Origin: Hymenobacter norwichensis DSM 15439
Lineage (GTDB): Bacteria; Bacteroidota; Bacteroidia; Cytophagales; Hymenobacteraceae
NCBI RefSeq assembly: GCF_000420705.1
Contig: NZ_ATVL01000011.1
Span: 372,001-436,000 of the forward strand
DNA length: 64,000 nt
Direction of reading: 5' to 3'
A program made the translations under genes and the position numbers. This document shows positions 61,072-64,000 of the stretch, one piece after another. The notes beneath the pieces are model-generated. The model searched no databases, was not told where the DNA came from, and saw nothing but the letters and a program-made list of their open reading frames with translations. Position 1 is the first letter of the stretch; every line of letters starts with the position of its first letter.

Positions 61072-62361
61072 ATGACTGTTGCTGGATGGCTGCTGGTAGC
61101 AGCGTTTATTGCTGAATTTCTGCTTTTCACCTTCTTGCGCAACCTGTTTGGGCCGTTTACAAGTCCGGTGTTGCTGTGGCTGGCTGGGCTCGGAGTTGGA
61201 ATAAGTGGGCTGTGGGCATTTAGAGGGCGGCCTTTACCTGTGATGCTTCCACCATCTAAGCTGCGAACTGCGGGGCTGCTACTGCCACTAGCTGTACTGC
61301 TGTTGTTGGGTGCCCGCGTAGCCAAGCTGTTGCGGCGCTTCCCCATCGACCCGGCGCAATCCGACATCATCCCTTCTATTCAGGTATTTGTGCGGCGCTG
61401 GCTGGACGGCGAATGGGTGTATGCCCCTATTCAGGAGTTCGGCTACCTACTACATCCTACCTATCTCCCCGTAACCTGGCTGCCGTTTGTGCCTGCCGAA
61501 CTGCTGAATATTGATTACCGCTGGATAGCGTTTGGAGGCTTTTGCCTGAGTAGCTTGGTTGGAATAGGATTGCTGCTGCGTCGTCGGGTGCCATTGTTAG
61601 TGCAACTAGCTGTGCTGGCTGTGCCACTGTTTCTGATACAGGCTATGTTGCAAACCAATCCGGGAACCTTCACCAACACCGTAGAGCTACTAATAGTCAG
61701 CTTCTATTTGCTGCTGGCTTACTGCATCTGGCGTGGTTCGTGGTGGGCGCAGGCGCTGGGGCTTACGGCTTGCTTGTTGTCGCGCTTTTCGGTGGTGTTC
61801 TGGGTTCCGCTTTGGATACTGCTGCTGTGGCAGAATGCGGGAAAGCAAGTGGCGCTCCGCGTAGCGGGCCTAACGGCCTTACTGGTCCTGGCGATTTACA
61901 TTGTGCCTTTTCTGAGTCATGATTGGGGAGTATTTGCGCGGGCACAGCTTGCTTATACCAACGCCGCTATTGCGGAGTGGCAACAGCCTACACTCAGGCA
62001 GCCCGAGCATTTGTATCGAGGGGTAGGGCTGGCCATATTTTTTCACCGCTTCGCACCCGGCAGCATAGCGCAGCAGGTGCAGCTGATACGGCTGGTACAC
62101 AGCAGTATGTGCCTAGGCGTGATAATAGGAGCAATTGGTTACTGGTTTAGGTGGCGGCCGTCACTCGACTACCGCGTATACGCCTTGCTTACGCTGAAAA
62201 TCTATTTGGTTACTTTCTACGCTTTCGTGCAGGTACCTTACGTGTACCTCACGCTGGTTGGGGTGGCTTTTTCCTGGCCGTTGCTACTGCTGCTACCCCC
62301 CCGACTCACGCCAGGCTATCAGCGCCAAACCAGTTGTGGCCATCACCTGATGAAGTCTTGA
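61072..62361 (+). CDS. GT-C-like multi-pass membrane protein 5
   Basis: 429 residues with about 11 hydrophobic segments. The loop after TM3 (FPIDPAQSDIIPSIQVFVRR) holds Asp residues and a patterned 'Q-E-F-G-Y' sequence (YAPIQEFGYLLHPTYLPVTW), typical of GT-C membrane enzymes. No catalytic donor can be assigned. It stands between the SDR gene and the 3-hydroxyanthranilate dioxygenase gene, an unusual insertion into the catabolic set. Confidence 0.8.
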   Translation: MTVAGWLLVAAFIAEFLLFTFLRNLFGPFTSPVLLWLAGLGVGISGLWAFRGRPLPVMLPPSKLRTAGLLLPLAVLLLLGARVAKLLRRFPIDPAQSDIIPSIQVFVRRWLDGEWVYAPIQEFGYLLHPTYLPVTWLPFVPAELLNIDYRWIAFGGFCLSSLVGIGLLLRRRVPLLVQLAVLAVPLFLIQAMLQTNPGTFTNTVELLIVSFYLLLAYCIWRGSWWAQALGLTACLLSRFSVVFWVPLWILLLWQNAGKQVALRVAGLTALLVLAIYIVPFLSHDWGVFARAQLAYTNAAIAEWQQPTLRQPEHLYRGVGLAIFFHRFAPGSIAQQVQLIRLVHSSMCLGVIIGAIGYWFRWRPSLDYRVYALLTLKIYLVTFYAFVQVPYVYLTLVGVAFSWPLLLLLPPRLTPGYQRQTSCGHHLMKS

Positions 62362-62437
62362 ACAAGGCCATGTAAGTTCCGGATACCCCTTAACTTTCCA
62401 GCGCTTACTTATCTGCCACTCCTCACCCTAACCTGCT

Positions 62438-62968
62438 ATGCCCGTCACCCGCCCCTTCAACCTGCAAAACTGGATAGAGGAACACCGCCATTTGCTGAAG
62501 CCGCCGGTCGGCAATCAGCAGGTGTTCAAAGACAACAAAGACTTCATTGTGATGGTGGTAGGCGGCCCCAATGCCCGCAAAGACTACCACGTGGACGAAG
62601 GCGAGGAACTGTTCCTGCAAATGGAAGGCGACATCGTGGTCAAGATTATCGAGGACGGTAAGCCAGTGGATATCGAAATCAAGGCTGGCGAAATGTTTCT
62701 GCTGCCGCCCGGCGTACCTCATTCGCCGCGCCGCCCGGCGGGTACAGTAGGGGTGGTGCTGGAGCGCTACCGCACGGCCGGCGAGCTAGACGGCTTTCAG
62801 TGGTACTGCGAAAACTGCGGCAACAAACTCTATGAGGAGTACGCCGAAATCACCGACATCGTCACGCAGTTGCCGCCCATCATGAACGGCTTCTGGCAGG
62901 ATGAGCACAAACGTACCTGCCAGGTGTGTGGCACCGTTATGGCCCCGCCCGCGCCGGTAGCCTCGTAA
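62438..62968 (+). CDS. nbaC: 3-Hydroxyanthranilate 3,4-dioxygenase
   Basis: 176 residues, cupin fold. It opens the ring of 3-hydroxyanthranilate to 2-amino-3-carboxymuconate semialdehyde. The catalytic Fe ligands are His51, Glu57 and His95, the same numbers as in the Cupriavidus enzyme, and Cys124-x2-Cys127 with Cys161-x2-Cys164 form the C-terminal rubredoxin-like iron site of bacterial HAO. The next gene encodes the decarboxylase for its product. It lies 76 nt after GT-C gene 5. Confidence 0.96.
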   Translation: MPVTRPFNLQNWIEEHRHLLKPPVGNQQVFKDNKDFIVMVVGGPNARKDYHVDEGEELFLQMEGDIVVKIIEDGKPVDIEIKAGEMFLLPPGVPHSPRRPAGTVGVVLERYRTAGELDGFQWYCENCGNKLYEEYAEITDIVTQLPPIMNGFWQDEHKRTCQVCGTVMAPPAPVAS

Positions 62969-63087
62969 AGCATACGGTGCTTCGCTGATGCTAAATGCTA
63001 TTGACTGCTTTGAACACGAAGGCGTTTTAGCGGCAACAGTTGCTTCCAACTATCGAGCTTTACTAGAAGCTGACCCACCCTGGCGCC

Positions 63088-64000
63088 GTGCTCCACATCG
63101 ATATTCACACCCACATTTTGCCGGAACACTGGCCCGACCTGCGTGAACGGTACGGTTACGGCGGCTTTATTCGGCTGGAGCACCACAAGCCCTGTTGTGC
63201 CCGTATGATGCAGGACGACAAGTTCTTTCGCGAAATTCAGGACAACTGCTGGGACCCCGCCGTGCGCATGCGGGAGTACGACCAGTTTGGGGTGCAGGTG
63301 CAGGTGCTGAGCACGGTGCCGGTGATGTTCAGCTACTGGGCCAAACCGCTTGATGCGCTAGACTTAAGCAAGCTCCTCAACGACCATATTGCCGATGTGG
63401 TGCACCGCTACCCCACCCGATTCGTGGGCCTTGGCACCGTGCCTCTGCAAGCTCCCGATCTGGCCGTACGCGAGCTGGAGCGGTGCATGAAGATTGGCAT
63501 GGCGGGCATCCAGATTGGCTCGCACGTGAATGACTGGAACCTAGACGCGCCGGAACTGTTCGAGGTGTTTCAGGCGGCCGAGGAACTGGGTGCCTGCGTG
63601 TTCGTGCATCCGTGGGACATGATGGCGCAGCAGAAAATGCCGAAGTACTGGCTGCCCTGGCTGGTAGGCATGCCCGCCGAAAGCACCCTGGCCTTGTGCT
63701 CGTTGGTGTTTGGGGGCGTGCTAGAGCGGTTGCCGAAGCTGCGGGTGGCGGTAGCCCACGGCGGCGGCACGTTTGCCAGCACTATCGGCCGCATCGAGCA
63801 CGGCTTCAAGGTGCGCCCCGACTTGTGCGCCATCGACAACAACGTGAATCCGCGCGAGTACCTGGGCCGCTTCTGGGTTGATTCTTTGGTGCACGACCCG
63901 CTCATGCTCGACTACCTCACCAAAACCCTAGGGCCCGATAAGATTGTGCTGGGCACCGACTATCCGTTTCCGCTGGGCGAGCTGACGCCGGGAGAGCTGA
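63088..64000 (+). CDS. 2-Amino-3-carboxymuconate-6-semialdehyde decarboxylase (partial)
   Basis: Runs off the right edge after 304 residues; only the last part is missing. The GTG start gives Leu-His-Ile-Asp-Ile-His-Thr-His, an amidohydrolase-type decarboxylase. Zn ligands are His7, His9 (HTH), His174 (VHPWD) and Asp291 (GTDYPF), plus catalytic His224 (AHGGG); the spacing matches the Pseudomonas ACMSD. It diverts the product of the preceding dioxygenase from quinolinate into 2-aminomuconate semialdehyde, the substrate expected for the aldehyde dehydrogenase at 47.2-48.6 kb. A 119-nt gap separates it from the dioxygenase gene. Confidence 0.95.
   Translation, partial: MLHIDIHTHILPEHWPDLRERYGYGGFIRLEHHKPCCARMMQDDKFFREIQDNCWDPAVRMREYDQFGVQVQVLSTVPVMFSYWAKPLDALDLSKLLNDHIADVVHRYPTRFVGLGTVPLQAPDLAVRELERCMKIGMAGIQIGSHVNDWNLDAPELFEVFQAAEELGACVFVHPWDMMAQQKMPKYWLPWLVGMPAESTLALCSLVFGGVLERLPKLRVAVAHGGGTFASTIGRIEHGFKVRPDLCAIDNNVNPREYLGRFWVDSLVHDPLMLDYLTKTLGPDKIVLGTDYPFPLGELTPGEL

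Overview
The window looks like chromosome from a GC-rich member of the Bacteroidota, most probably Hymenobacter or a close relative (Cytophagales). This is inferred from gene content and style, not from a database search. Supporting traits are the near absence of Shine-Dalgarno sequences, several TAnnTTTG-type -7 boxes just upstream of genes, frequent GTG/TTG starts, many lipoproteins, a PD40-OmpA protein, FloA/NfeD, a 491-residue ProS, a kynurenine-type tryptophan catabolic set, and dispersed inverted repeats of a kind common in Hymenobacter intergenic DNA. No rRNA, tRNA, CRISPR array, transposase or phage gene was seen.

Layout. 0-2.2 kb: three tandem minus-strand paralogues with an N-terminal four-cysteine module, one membrane segment and a carboxypeptidase-regulatory-like domain; the first runs off the left edge and looks frameshifted at its start. 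2.3-9.9 kb: an amino-acid permease, a 1605-residue helicase-nuclease resembling the one-gene Hhe defence protein, and an EamA transporter. 10-19.1 kb: housekeeping genes (dusB, CPBP protease, cdsA, Glu dehydrogenase, psd, free Met-R-sulfoxide reductase, ribD, prmC) and one orphan of unknown function. 19.3-25.5 kb: a nucleotide-sugar block (N-acetyltransferase, TviB-type dehydrogenase, galE, rfbB, TviC-type epimerase, rfbA). 25.6-29 kb: chrA, a 2OG-Fe(II) oxygenase and a lipoprotein. 29.1-33.7 kb: a kaiC-kaiB-kaiB-histidine kinase-response regulator operon. 34-39.6 kb: OmpA/PD40 protein, nfeD-floA, a Crp/Fnr regulator next to a perfect FNR-type palindrome, and a DinB-family gene. 39.7-47.1 kb: proS and four envelope proteins. 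47.2-64 kb: catabolic genes for the lower kynurenine pathway (aldehyde dehydrogenase, SDR, 3-hydroxyanthranilate dioxygenase, ACMS decarboxylase) interleaved with a large glycan block: five GT-C-like multi-pass proteins, two polyprenyl-phosphate-type GT2 enzymes, a methyltransferase and two paralogous lipoproteins flanking a perfect 40-bp inverted repeat.

How parts may work together. The nucleotide-sugar genes would supply UDP-GlcNAc/GalNAc uronates, UDP-Gal and dTDP-4-keto-6-deoxyglucose, but rfbC, rfbD and glycosyltransferases are absent from that block. The GT2 enzymes at 50.6 and 59.3 kb could charge polyprenyl phosphate with sugars that the GT-C-like proteins use outside the inner membrane. 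The kai operon has a double-ATPase KaiC whose three phospho-acceptor positions are conserved, two unlike KaiB proteins, and its own two-component pair; there is no kaiA. It is the most system-like element in the window. Function assignments come from motif reading; no search or alignment was run.
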